A stretch of 24,843 nt of DNA. Origin: Eggerthellaceae bacterium UBA5906. GTDB lineage: Bacteria > Actinomycetota > Coriobacteriia > Coriobacteriales > Eggerthellaceae. Positions within the stretch are counted from its first letter, which is position 1, and each line of letters opens with the position of its first letter. The position numbers and the translations under genes are program-made. Positions 15,554 to 22,073 of the stretch are shown here, piece after piece. The notes beneath the pieces were generated by a model that saw nothing but the letters and a program-made list of their open reading frames with translations, did no database searches and was not told the DNA's origin. The stretch covers positions 6,088 to 30,930 of the forward strand of contig DJEE01000131.1 of assembly GCA_002431805.1 (NCBI GenBank), in the 5' to 3' direction.

Positions 15554-16618
15554 ATGTCCGAAGAGCAACAACAGCCGGTGTTTGCGGATGCGCTGTTTCG
15601 GCAGAAGCGTAAGCATGGGAAGTTTCGGTTTGTGGAGCCACCGCGCTTGGGCGGCTTCGTTGCCGACACGCATGCGCATGTACATCTGCTGGCTGACCCG
15701 GCGTTGGAGTTTGCGCGCTGCGCTGTGTGGGGCGTTGACTTCGTGTGCGACATCATTGACGTGGCTGAAGATGCGCCCGATGTGTTCGAGCGCTTCGATG
15801 GCTGGTACGCGCAAGCGGCTGAATGCTTGCCGCAGGTGGTGGCGCGTTCGCGCGAGGTGCTGGCGGCTGGCGGCGACGAGCTAACGCATTTGCCCGACAA
15901 GGCGGATGCGGCGGCGTTTGCGCTTCCCGAAGATGCCGCCGCCCGCGCATTGCCGCACTTGCGTCTGGCGACTGGTGTGCATCCGCATAATGCGAAGTTC
16001 TACGATGATGCTATGGAGGCGCGCCTGGTCAAGCGCCTGGCCGACCCTCGCGTGTGTGCGGTGGGCGAGATAGGCTTGGACTACCACTACGATTTGTCGC
16101 CGCGCGAAGACCAACGGCAGGTGTTTCGCCGGCAAATAAGGCTGGCGCACGAAACGGGCTTGCCGGTGGCGCTGCACGTGCGCGAGGCTCACGACGAGGC
16201 GTTTGCCATCCTGCAGGAAGAGGGCTTTCCCGAGGCGGGCACGCTGCTACATTGCTTTGACCTGGATTGGGAAACGCTTGAACCCTGGGTTGACCAGGGG
16301 TGTTACGTGGCGCTTGGCGGTGCGCTTACCTTTGGTCGCTGCCAAGATACGCGCGACGCGGTGGCGCGCACGCCGCGCAGCCTGTTGCTCACCGAAACTG
16401 ATTCGCCGTACATGACGCCTGAACCCATGCGCGGCGTGCCGTGCGGCCCGGCGCACACCATATTCACCGCTGCTCGTATGGCCGAGGTTTTGGGGTGCGA
16501 AACCGAAACGGCCCGGCGCGAACTGTTTGCCCAGCTAAGCGCAAACGCGCGCGCGTTGCTTGATCGCCCGCCAACTTCTTGGCAGCAAAGTGCTGCACAC
16601 GAAAGGAATTGTGAATGA
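15554..16618 (+). CDS. tatD: TatD-family metal-dependent deoxyribonuclease
   Basis: This 354-aa hydrolase of the amidohydrolase fold has HxH metal ligands at residues 40 and 42 (DTHAHVH). It also has the Glu in VGEIGLDYHYD, His in LHVREAHDE, His in TLLHCFD and the final Asp in LLTETDSPYM, so all family ligands are present. The family degrades DNA from the 3' end. It is longer than the usual 260 aa, because of an N-terminal extension of about 35 residues and an insert of roughly 50 residues after the first strand. GGAAGGGA precedes the ATG. Its stop overlaps the flavoprotein start. tatD next to metG and ksgA is a common bacterial order. Confidence 0.92.
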   Translation: MSEEQQQPVFADALFRQKRKHGKFRFVEPPRLGGFVADTHAHVHLLADPALEFARCAVWGVDFVCDIIDVAEDAPDVFERFDGWYAQAAECLPQVVARSREVLAAGGDELTHLPDKADAAAFALPEDAAARALPHLRLATGVHPHNAKFYDDAMEARLVKRLADPRVCAVGEIGLDYHYDLSPREDQRQVFRRQIRLAHETGLPVALHVREAHDEAFAILQEEGFPEAGTLLHCFDLDWETLEPWVDQGCYVALGGALTFGRCQDTRDAVARTPRSLLLTETDSPYMTPEPMRGVPCGPAHTIFTAARMAEVLGCETETARRELFAQLSANARALLDRPPTSWQQSAAHERNCE

Positions 16619-17694
16619 AACGCCTGATCATCGTTGGATCGCCTCGCGTTGAGGGCCGTAGCGGCGCGCTTGCGGACCTGCTGTTCGAAACATGCATCGA
16701 GGAATGCCCGGAAGACGAGGTGTTCCTGGCGCCAGTTTCTACGCTCAACATTGCCGGCTGCAACGCATGCGATTGGTGCAAGCGGAAGACGAAGGGCCAG
16801 CTAAGCGATGAAGAGCTGGCTGACGATGAGGCGTTTGAGGCGCAGCGTGCCGAAGACGAGGCTTCGCATCGCTGCATTATGCGCGACGATATGGACGACG
16901 TGTACCCGCTGCTTGAAGATGCCGACGAGCTGATTGTGGTGGCACCGGTGTTTTTTGCAGGTCCGTCGTCGCAGCTCAAGGCTATGCTTGACCGTTTTCA
17001 GCCGTATTTTTGGACGCGCACCCGCGCGCGCAAGCGCCCGTGCACGCTGCATGTGGTAGGCGAGGGCGGCGACCCACACGGCTTCGATCCGCTGGTGGGT
17101 TGCGTGCGCTCGGCTGCGGCAGTGGCAGGTTTTCGCTTGGAGCGCGTGCTGGACTGGGTTGGCAAAATCGATGAATCCGGCGAAATTGTTGCCGACGCCG
17201 ATGAATATCCGGTTGACGGCCCGGTTGTGCGTGCGTTTGCCGGCGGGAAGCTTGGCGAAGCCGCCCAAGACGTTTCGTACGAGGGCGCTTCGGCGCAAGG
17301 GGTGGAAGCGGGGTTGGAACCCGACTCTGAGCCCGAGCCTGACCCTGAGCCGATTGCGGAAAACGACTTTGCAGCGCAGCTGGCATCGCAAGCCGCACGG
17401 CGCAAGAGCCGCGCACGCCTGGATTTGGGCGAAAACGGCTCTGAGCGTCAGGTTATTCAGCTTGATGAGCAGGGCAATCGCGTTGACGCGGCGCAACATG
17501 GCCGCAAGCGTGCGGCGCAGAAGAAGAATGCCAACGCAAAGCGCGGCACCAACGGCGTGAACCAGGCTGCGCGCAGCGCTTCCCATGCGCAGAAGGGCAA
17601 GGGTGGCAAACAGGGCGGTAAATCCGGCGGCAAGCAAGGTGGCAAAGGTGGCAACGGCAGCCGTGGCAACAAGCAGGGGAAACGCCGTGGATAG
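16615..17694 (+). CDS. Iron-sulfur-flavoprotein-like NAD(P)H-dependent FMN reductase with a basic tail
   Basis: This 359-aa protein has a flavodoxin-like domain in about residues 1-200. GSPRVEGRSGALADLL is the FMN-phosphate loop, and VAPVFFAGPSSQLKAMLDRFQPYF is the typical flavin-side helix. Cys 49, 52 and 55 form a CX2CX2C motif as in iron-sulfur flavoproteins, and Cys 87 could be the fourth ligand after a 31-residue acidic insert. Residues about 215-359 are predicted disordered: first acidic (EPDSEPEPDPEP), then strongly basic and ending in GGK repeats. Such a tail may bind RNA or DNA (inference). It overlaps tatD by four bases and ksgA by eight. Confidence 0.8.
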   Translation: MKRLIIVGSPRVEGRSGALADLLFETCIEECPEDEVFLAPVSTLNIAGCNACDWCKRKTKGQLSDEELADDEAFEAQRAEDEASHRCIMRDDMDDVYPLLEDADELIVVAPVFFAGPSSQLKAMLDRFQPYFWTRTRARKRPCTLHVVGEGGDPHGFDPLVGCVRSAAAVAGFRLERVLDWVGKIDESGEIVADADEYPVDGPVVRAFAGGKLGEAAQDVSYEGASAQGVEAGLEPDSEPEPDPEPIAENDFAAQLASQAARRKSRARLDLGENGSERQVIQLDEQGNRVDAAQHGRKRAAQKKNANAKRGTNGVNQAARSASHAQKGKGGKQGGKSGGKQGGKGGNGSRGNKQGKRRG

Positions 17695-18595
17695 CATCTC
17701 TTCGCTTGCCAACTTGACCACCACGCGTGAGGTGCTAGCCGAACACGGGCTTACGGCAAAGTACTCGTTGGGGCAGAACTTCCTGGTCAACGACGCCATT
17801 GTCGAGAAAATCGTTACACTGGCCGATTTGCAGGACACCGACCGCGTGCTGGAAGTCGGCCCCGGCATTGGCACGCTTACCATGGCGTTGCTGAAAAACG
17901 CCGCACACGTTACGTCCATCGAGCGCGATACTGACTTGCGCGCCGTGCTTGCCGAAACGTTGCGGCCGTGGTGGAACTCGTTCACGCTTATCCAAAAAGA
18001 CGCACTTGACCTGCAGATTTCTGACCTCGATGCACATGCTGCACCCAACAAGCTGGTGTCAAACCTGCCCTATGCGGTGGCGGCAACGGTAGTGCTGGAC
18101 TATTTCCAGCGCATTGAATCGCTGCAATCGGCAACGGTGATGGTGCAAAAGGAAGTGGCCGATCGCATGTCGGCCGAGCCGGGCACGAAAAACTACGGCG
18201 CTTACACGGTGAAGTTGCGCCTGTATGCGCAGCCTGCCGGGCGTTTCCCGGTAAGCCCGAACAACTTTTTCCCGCCGCCGCGTGTGGACAGCGCCGTCAT
18301 TCGCCTGAACCGTACGGCAGCGCTTGACGAGCAAGGCAACCCGCTTGGCGGGGAAGTGGTGCGCGCGGCCTGCACTATGGCCGATGCCGCCTTCGCCAGC
18401 CGCCGCAAAACGCTTTCGAACTCGTGCAAAACCTACTTTGCCGGCCGTGGCACTGTAGGCGGGGCGGTTGTGCCGCATCTGCCCGAGCTGTTCGACCAAG
18501 CAGGCATCGACCCCAAACGTCGCGGCGAAACGCTTTCGCTTGCCGAGTTCATAGCCATGGGCAAAGCGTTTCTGGCTCTGCAGACTAGCTTGTAG
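17687..18595 (+). CDS. rsmA: 16S rRNA (adenine1518-N6/adenine1519-N6)-dimethyltransferase
   Basis: This 302-aa SAM-dependent enzyme (KsgA) dimethylates two adjacent adenines in the 3'-terminal helix of 16S rRNA during 30S maturation. GQNFLVND opens the fold. EVGPGIGTLT is the SAM-binding motif I (near residue 57-65), NLPY (126-129) is the catalytic motif IV, and FFPPPRVDSAVIRL is the family's conserved segment. The GTG at 17687 is preceded by AGGGGA and lies in the family's usual register; the longer frame from 17585 reads through the flavoprotein tail. Overlap with the upstream gene implies co-translation. Confidence 0.96.
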   Translation: MDSISSLANLTTTREVLAEHGLTAKYSLGQNFLVNDAIVEKIVTLADLQDTDRVLEVGPGIGTLTMALLKNAAHVTSIERDTDLRAVLAETLRPWWNSFTLIQKDALDLQISDLDAHAAPNKLVSNLPYAVAATVVLDYFQRIESLQSATVMVQKEVADRMSAEPGTKNYGAYTVKLRLYAQPAGRFPVSPNNFFPPPRVDSAVIRLNRTAALDEQGNPLGGEVVRAACTMADAAFASRRKTLSNSCKTYFAGRGTVGGAVVPHLPELFDQAGIDPKRRGETLSLAEFIAMGKAFLALQTSL

Positions 18596-18649
18596 CGGGT
18601 TATTGCGAATGGGGAATTAGAATTATACGTTGCAAGAGCGATAGCGGGC

Positions 18650-18680
18650 GCGTGAACATGGAGGGCGGAGCGGGTGCTCG
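18650..18680. repeat. Decayed left arm of the palindromic repeat
   Basis: CGTGAACATGGAGGGCGGAG followed by CGGGTGCTCGG keeps the arm's order but has substitutions in the core and in the closing TGTTCACG. Confidence 0.5.
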
Positions 18681-18692
18681 GGATACCGCTTG

Positions 18693-18782
18693 TGTGAACA
18701 TGGGGACGGAGGGATTGTTCACGGTGGCGTTTTGGGAAATGAAAGGTTGATCGTGAACACTCCCTCCGTCCCCATGTTCACG
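18693..18782. repeat. BIME-like palindromic repeat, full copy
   Basis: The left arm is 18693-18723 (GTGAACA, TGGGGACGGAG, TGTTCACG) and the right arm 18752-18782 (CGTGAACAC, CTCCGTCCCC, TGTTCACG). The 28-nt spacer has TTTTGGGAAATGAAAGG. The 3' flank GGTTGCCCCC matches that of the copy at the window's left edge in part. Confidence 0.85.
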
Positions 18783-18909
18783 GTTGCCCCCCTCGTTCAC
18801 GTAAGCGCCACGCTCGGATTCTCCTTCCGCTTCGCGTTCGCCCTCTATCCGAGCTTATTTCAATGAGGTTGCCTCTCCATGTCTCCGCAACCCGCCGTTA
18901 TGCACAAAC

Positions 18910-18934
18910 CAACGGCCCAAGGTTGTGGCCGTTG
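18910..18934. repeat. 8-bp inverted repeat in the veg leader region
   Basis: CAACGGCC (18910-18917) and GGCCGTTG (18927-18934) form a perfect dyad with a 9-nt spacer. It has no T-run and lies about 65 bp upstream of the veg -10, so it may be an operator. The rest of 18783-18998 holds nothing I recognise. Confidence 0.35.
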
Positions 18935-18998
18935 TGTGATAAATGCTACGGAATTGGGTGCAAAAGATGGAGAAGTAAGCGTCCATTGACCTGCATGA

Positions 18999-19004
18999 TA
19001 CAAT
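18999..19004 (+). promoter_or_regulatory. Extended -10 box of veg
   Basis: TGATACAAT (TACAAT at 18999-19004 with an upstream TG) lies about 40 bp ahead of the veg start codon. TTGACC at 18986-18991 is too close to be its -35. Confidence 0.5.
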
Positions 19005-19045
19005 TTTGAACTGTTATCTGTGTGTTATGCGGGAAAGAGCTACTT

Positions 19046-19378
19046 ATGGATTTAGCGAAGCAAGCGAAAATCGTCGACTCCATTCATGATACGTTACACG
19101 ACCTTGTCGGTCAACGCCTGAAGGTCCGCGCAAATATGGGACGTTCCAAAATCGTCGAGAGCGAGGGCGTGCTCATGCAGGTGCACCCTCAGCTGTTCAT
19201 CATGGAAGTTGACCGCAAGCGCGGTCGCACTGCTCGCCAGTCGTATCAGTACGTGGATGTGCTCACCGGCATGGTTGAGCTGTCCCAAAACGGCGAGCCG
19301 CTGTTCGAGCCCTTCATCCCCGAAGGTGACGAGCCTGGTGTAGAGACGCCCATGCTTGAGGAAAAGGTGCTTTCGTAA
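19046..19378 (+). CDS. veg: Veg family protein
   Basis: This 110-aa protein matches the Veg (DUF1021) family by its layout: an N-terminal helix IVDSIHDTLHDLVGQRLKVRANMGRSKIVESEGVL, then LFIMEVDRKRG and SYQYVDVLTGMVELS. Veg is a small beta-barrel protein linked to biofilm matrix expression in Bacillus subtilis, where the gene is strongly transcribed and also lies next to ksgA. The ATG at 19046 is preceded by GGGAAAGAG. The veg-ksgA neighbourhood supports the assignment. Its role in this organism is not known. Confidence 0.85.
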   Translation: MDLAKQAKIVDSIHDTLHDLVGQRLKVRANMGRSKIVESEGVLMQVHPQLFIMEVDRKRGRTARQSYQYVDVLTGMVELSQNGEPLFEPFIPEGDEPGVETPMLEEKVLS

Positions 19379-19394
19379 CTGCGCAAGAAGGCAT

Positions 19395-19424
19395 TGCAAC
19401 GGGGGCGAAGGCCCCCCGTTTTGC
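19395..19424 (+). terminator. Terminator of veg
   Basis: AACGGGGG (19398-19405) pairs with CCCCCGTT (19413-19420), followed by TT and GCG. The outer GCAAC/GTTGC bases can extend the stem instead of the T-run. It lies 20 bp after the veg stop. Confidence 0.7.
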
Positions 19425-19494
19425 GTTGCGGCGTTGGCGGTATGCTGGGTGCTTTACAAACGTGAACATTTTGCGGATGCTTGCGAAGAAGTGT

Positions 19495-19526
19495 TTGACA
19501 AAGCGCGTGCGAACGAGGAAAATACT
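19495..19526 (+). promoter_or_regulatory. Promoter of tRNA-Ala
   Basis: A perfect TTGACA (19495-19500) is followed after 17-20 bp by an A/T-rich GAAAATACT that would serve as -10. The mature tRNA begins 26 bp later. Confidence 0.5.
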
Positions 19527-19551
19527 TTCTCGCGCAAAGCGCAATACCCGT

Positions 19552-19627
19552 GGGGATGTAGCTCAGTTGGGAGAGCATTACGTTCGCAACGTAGGGGTCG
19601 TGGGTTCGAATCCCATCATCTCCACCA
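19552..19627 (+). tRNA. tRNA-Ala (anticodon CGC)
   Basis: All four arms can be drawn over 76 nt with CCA encoded. The acceptor GGGGATG pairs with CATCTCC and includes the G3-U70 pair that marks alanine tRNAs. The D arm is GCTC/GAGC, the anticodon stem TTACG/CGTAG with loop TTCGCAA and anticodon CGC, and the T arm GTGGG-TTCGAAT-CCCAT. It would read GCG codons. Its 3' end is duplicated downstream. Confidence 0.95.
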
Positions 19628-19638
19628 TGGAAACGCAA
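19608..19638 (+). repeat. Direct repeat copy 1 (tRNA-Ala 3' end and flank)
   Basis: This 31-bp segment begins GAATCCCATC in the T arm, runs through the CCA end and stops at GGAAACGCAA. It is identical to 19799-19829. Confidence 0.9.
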
Positions 19639-19668
19639 GAGCTGTTGGTATTCCAGCAGCTCTTTTTT
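19637..19668 (+). terminator. Terminator of tRNA-Ala
   Basis: AAGAGCTGTTGG (19637-19648) pairs with CCAGCAGCTCTT (19653-19664), with one G-U pair, followed by a run of six T. Confidence 0.85.
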
Positions 19669-19716
19669 GTTAGCGGCAATGTGGGATTCGAACCGATGAG
19701 GTGGAATTCCGTGAAG

Positions 19717-19740
19717 AAAACGTGCCGGTGGCACGTTTTT
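19717..19740. terminator. Hairpin inside the duplicated-tRNA-end interval
   Basis: AAAACGTGCC (19717-19726) and GGCACGTTTT (19730-19739) form a perfect 10-bp stem with a 3-nt loop and T/A-rich base, flanked by GAATTCC and GGAATTC that can extend the pairing. A second hairpin GCGTTCG/CGAACGC follows at 19778-19796. Confidence 0.6.
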
Positions 19741-19798
19741 AGGAATTCGCCCGACTGAGCTTGCGAAGGAGGGGTAGGCGTTCGCGCAGCGAACGCAT

Positions 19799-19829
19799 GA
19801 ATCCCATCATCTCCACCATGGAAACGCAA
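19799..19829 (+). repeat. Direct repeat copy 2 (att-like duplicate of the tRNA 3' end)
   Basis: It is an exact 31-bp copy of 19608-19638, but the bases upstream do not form a tRNA. It is itself followed by its own hairpin terminator, as copy 1 is. Confidence 0.9.
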
Positions 19830-19859
19830 AGGTCGTCGGTTCGCCGGCGGCCTTTTTTC
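19830..19859 (+). terminator. Terminator after the duplicated tRNA end
   Basis: GGTCGTCGG and CCGGCGGCC close on a TTCG loop and are followed by TTTTTT. Confidence 0.8.
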
Positions 19860-19876
19860 TTGTGCAGAGGAGCAGT

Positions 19877-20530
19877 ATGGCTGGCTTGAAGGCGGTTTTG
19901 TTTGACAACGATGGCACGTTGGTGGACTCGCATGATTTGATTCTTGCGAGTTTTCACCATGCTGGACCGGTGGTGCTGGGCCGGCAGTTAAGCGATGCCG
20001 AGTATTTGCAAAAAGTGGGTCAACCGCTAAATGTGCAAGTGAAGGACTTCACGGACGACCCGCAGCTGCAGGAGCGTTTTTGCGAGGTATATCGCGCGCA
20101 CAACAAAACAGTGCACGACAAGATGATCAAGGCGTTCCCTGGCACGGTGGAGGCGCTGGCGAAGTTAGCCGGGGCGGGGCTTAAATTGGGCGTAGTCACG
20201 TCGAAGCGCCACGAAACGGCGTGGCATGGGCTAGAAATTGTTGGCTGCGCGCCGTATCTAGACTGTTGCGTAGGCTGGGACGACATCGAACGCCCGAAGC
20301 CCGATCCGCAACCGGTGGAACGCGGATGCGAGCTGCTGGGCTTTGCGCCCGAAGAGTGTCTGTACGTTGGCGATGCGCCGTTCGATATACAAGCCGGTAA
20401 TGCGGCCGGCGTGAAAACCGCCGCGGTGACCTGGGGCATGTTCGGCGAAGCGGCACTTGTCGCCGAGAGCCCAACGTTTGTGGCCCACACCTGGGACGAG
20501 CTTGTCAAAGGCGTATTGGCGTTGCTGTAG
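19877..20530 (+). CDS. HAD-superfamily phosphatase (PpaX/Gph-like)
   Basis: This 217-aa hydrolase has motif I FDNDGTLVDS (Asp 10 and 12) and motif II VVTSKRHETA. Lys sits in DDIERPKPDP, and motif IV is YVGDAPFDIQAGNAAGVKTAAVTWG. The helical cap between motifs I and II places it in subclass I with PpaX pyrophosphatases and phosphoglycolate phosphatases. The length and the KPDP and WG motifs fit both. The ATG at 19877 is preceded by AGAGGAG. It stands alone between the tRNA region and the queuosine operon. The substrate is not determined by sequence. Confidence 0.88.
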   Translation: MAGLKAVLFDNDGTLVDSHDLILASFHHAGPVVLGRQLSDAEYLQKVGQPLNVQVKDFTDDPQLQERFCEVYRAHNKTVHDKMIKAFPGTVEALAKLAGAGLKLGVVTSKRHETAWHGLEIVGCAPYLDCCVGWDDIERPKPDPQPVERGCELLGFAPEECLYVGDAPFDIQAGNAAGVKTAAVTWGMFGEAALVAESPTFVAHTWDELVKGVLALL

Positions 20531-20569
20531 AAAATCAATCACGTGTGAAGCGCATGATGGGGTGCGCGG

Positions 20570-20575
20570 TATACT
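20570..20575 (+). promoter_or_regulatory. -10 box of the que operon
   Basis: TATACT lies about 17 bp before the preQ1 aptamer, so transcription would begin near 20582, a few bases ahead of the aptamer. The -35 region is weak. Confidence 0.55.
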
Positions 20576-20591
20576 GGGCGCACAATGTAAA

Positions 20592-20630
20592 GACAGTTCG
20601 AAAACCTCCTGTCGGTAAACAAAACTAGGT
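20592..20630 (+). promoter_or_regulatory. preQ1-I riboswitch aptamer
   Basis: GACAG (20592-20596) pairs with CTGTC (20609-20613) as P1 around a 12-nt loop TTCGAAAACCTC. The A-rich tail AAACAAAACUAGG (20617-20629) follows. Loop bases ACCT (20604-20607) can pair with AGGT (20627-20630) to form the pseudoknot. This is the small H-type pseudoknot of the preQ1-I class, whose known examples sit ahead of queuosine genes. Here it lies 154 bp upstream of queD. Confidence 0.85.
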
Positions 20631-20635
20631 ACCTT

Positions 20636-20654
20636 GCCTGCCATTGCGGCGGGC
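20636..20654 (+). promoter_or_regulatory. Hairpin after the aptamer, possible expression platform
   Basis: GCCTGCC (20636-20642) and GGCGGGC (20648-20654) pair over seven positions (one G-U), followed by GTTTCG without a true T-run. AGGTACCT (20627-20634) links aptamer and hairpin and could pair either way. Whether it terminates is uncertain. Confidence 0.45.
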
Positions 20655-20740
20655 GTTTCGCGCAATCAGGACGTGCGGAAGCGCGGCGGACGAGTATGCT
20701 TCGCCACGTTATCGCAGGTGCACTTGCGCTTCGGCAAAGG

Positions 20741-20776
20741 GCCTTTTCCGATGACGGTTTTCGCTGAGGGAAAGGC
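20741..20776 (+). promoter_or_regulatory. Hairpin covering the queD ribosome binding site
   Basis: GCCTTTTCC (20741-20749) pairs with GGGAAAGGC (20768-20776) over nine positions with one T-G wobble. The right strand is the Shine-Dalgarno region of queD (GAGGGAAAGG). Folding would hide it. Confidence 0.55.
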
Positions 20777-20783
20777 TTTTCTT

Positions 20784-21203
20784 ATGTACGGACTGAAAAC
20801 GGAAAGCAGTTTTGACGCTGCGCACTTCCTTACCGACTATCACGGAAAGTGCGAGAACCTGCACGGTCATCGCTGGCGCGTGGTGGCTTATCTTGAGCAG
20901 GCCGAACTGCAAACCGAGGGCACGCACAAGGACATGGTCATCGATTTCGCCGACTTTAAGCACGCCTTGCGTGATTTGACCGAGGCGCTTGACCACTCGT
21001 TTGTGGTGGAAGAGGGCTCGCTGATGCCGAAAACGCTGGAGTGCCTGGAGGAAGAGGGCTTCACGCTGTCGGTAGTGCCGTTCCGCACTACGGCCGAGAA
21101 TCTGGCGCATTACTTCTTCGACAAACTGGCTCAGCAGGGCTTCCCGGTGTCGCAGGTTGACGTGTACGAAACGCCGAACAACTGCGCTATCTATCGTGCG
21201 TAG
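20784..21203 (+). CDS. queD: 6-carboxy-5,6,7,8-tetrahydropterin synthase
   Basis: This 139-aa enzyme of the T-fold family makes 6-carboxytetrahydropterin from 7,8-dihydroneopterin triphosphate, the first dedicated step to preQ0. Zinc ligands are His in DAAHFL and the two His in NLHGHRW. CENLHGH has the catalytic Cys, and ALDHSFV and the late RTTAENLAHYF, with YETPNNCAIY, complete the family pattern. The ATG at 20784 matches the family's start; the longer frame from 20634 would run through the leader hairpins. It is the first gene of the que operon. Confidence 0.95.
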   Translation: MYGLKTESSFDAAHFLTDYHGKCENLHGHRWRVVAYLEQAELQTEGTHKDMVIDFADFKHALRDLTEALDHSFVVEEGSLMPKTLECLEEEGFTLSVVPFRTTAENLAHYFFDKLAQQGFPVSQVDVYETPNNCAIYRA

Positions 21204-21207
21204 CGAA

Positions 21208-22071
21208 GTGGCGGCGCACGGGCAGGAAACGAAGCCGCGAACATACGGGAGTTTGTGGGAAGCCTTGGCTGCTGCAAATGGCAACGTGCAAGCCGGCGCG
21301 GCAGCGCGTGATGCCGCGAACTGCGGACAAACGAGCGCACAGGTATGCGGCAACGATGGATCATCGTTCGCTGCCATGCCCGTGGCGGAGAAGTTCGTCA
21401 GCATCAACGGCGAAGGTCGATGCGCGGGGAAACTGGCGGCGTTTATCCGCTTTGCGGGGTGCAATTTGCGCTGCAGTTACTGCGACACCATGTGGGCAAA
21501 CGAGCCCGGCGTGCCCGTGCAGCCTGAACGCATAGGGCAGCTGGTGGCGTGGGTTCGCGCATGCGGCGTGGAGTGCGTAACGCTTACCGGTGGCGAGCCG
21601 GTGCTACAGCCGCTGTTGCCGCAGCTGGTGGAAGCGCTGCTGGCAGAGCAAGGCCCCAACGGACACGGCTTGCGCGTGGAAATCGAGACGAATGGCGCTG
21701 CGGACCTGGGCGAACTTGCGGCATTGCGCGAGCGCTTGGCAGGCACGCCGTGCGGCAAGCTCACGTTCACCGTTGACTGGAAACTGCCGTCAAGCGGCAT
21801 GGAAGACCGCATGCTGCCAAAGAACTTCGGTCTGTTAGATGCGCGCGACACGGTGAAGTTTGTGTGCGCAGAAAGCGATTTGCCGCGCATGCTGGAAGTG
21901 GCCCAGCAGCTTGGCCTGCCGGGGCGCGTGCCAGTGTACGTAAGCCCGTGCTTTGGGGCCATCGAGCCGGCGCGCATTGTCGAATTCATGCAAAAGCACC
22001 AGATGATTTGGGCATGCGCGCAGTTGCAGCTGCACAAGATTATCTGGCCGAATACGGAAAAGGGCGTGTAA
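21208..22071 (+). CDS. queE: 7-carboxy-7-deazaguanine synthase (radical SAM)
   Basis: QueE rearranges 6-carboxytetrahydropterin to 7-carboxy-7-deazaguanine. The radical-SAM cluster motif is GCNLRCSYC (CX3CX2C), preceded by the family's VSINGEGRCAG. LTGGEPVLQP, EIETNGA and VYVSPCFG follow. The conserved core starts near the ATG at 21376 (MPVAEKFVSINGEG). The start is uncertain. The GTG at 21208, five bases after the queD stop, would add about 56 poorly conserved Ala/Gly-rich residues. A frame from a TTG at 21157 overlaps queD. None has a clear Shine-Dalgarno. Confidence 0.9.
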   Translation: MAAHGQETKPRTYGSLWEALAAANGNVQAGAAARDAANCGQTSAQVCGNDGSSFAAMPVAEKFVSINGEGRCAGKLAAFIRFAGCNLRCSYCDTMWANEPGVPVQPERIGQLVAWVRACGVECVTLTGGEPVLQPLLPQLVEALLAEQGPNGHGLRVEIETNGAADLGELAALRERLAGTPCGKLTFTVDWKLPSSGMEDRMLPKNFGLLDARDTVKFVCAESDLPRMLEVAQQLGLPGRVPVYVSPCFGAIEPARIVEFMQKHQMIWACAQLQLHKIIWPNTEKGV

Positions 22072-22073
22072 GG

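Noticed and set aside
18986..19004. TTGACC/TACAAT as a complete veg promoter
   Set aside because: The spacing is only 7 bp, too short for a -35/-10 pair; only the extended -10 was kept.
19679..19702. Possible second tRNA T-arm on the minus strand (GGTTCGAATCCC in reverse)
   Set aside because: The flanking stems do not pair and no other tRNA arm can be drawn; at most a decayed fragment.
19578..19829. Minus-strand frame ending in MVEMMGFEPTTPTLRT-like sequence
   Set aside because: It is the antisense translation of a tRNA and its duplicated end, a well-known spurious annotation.
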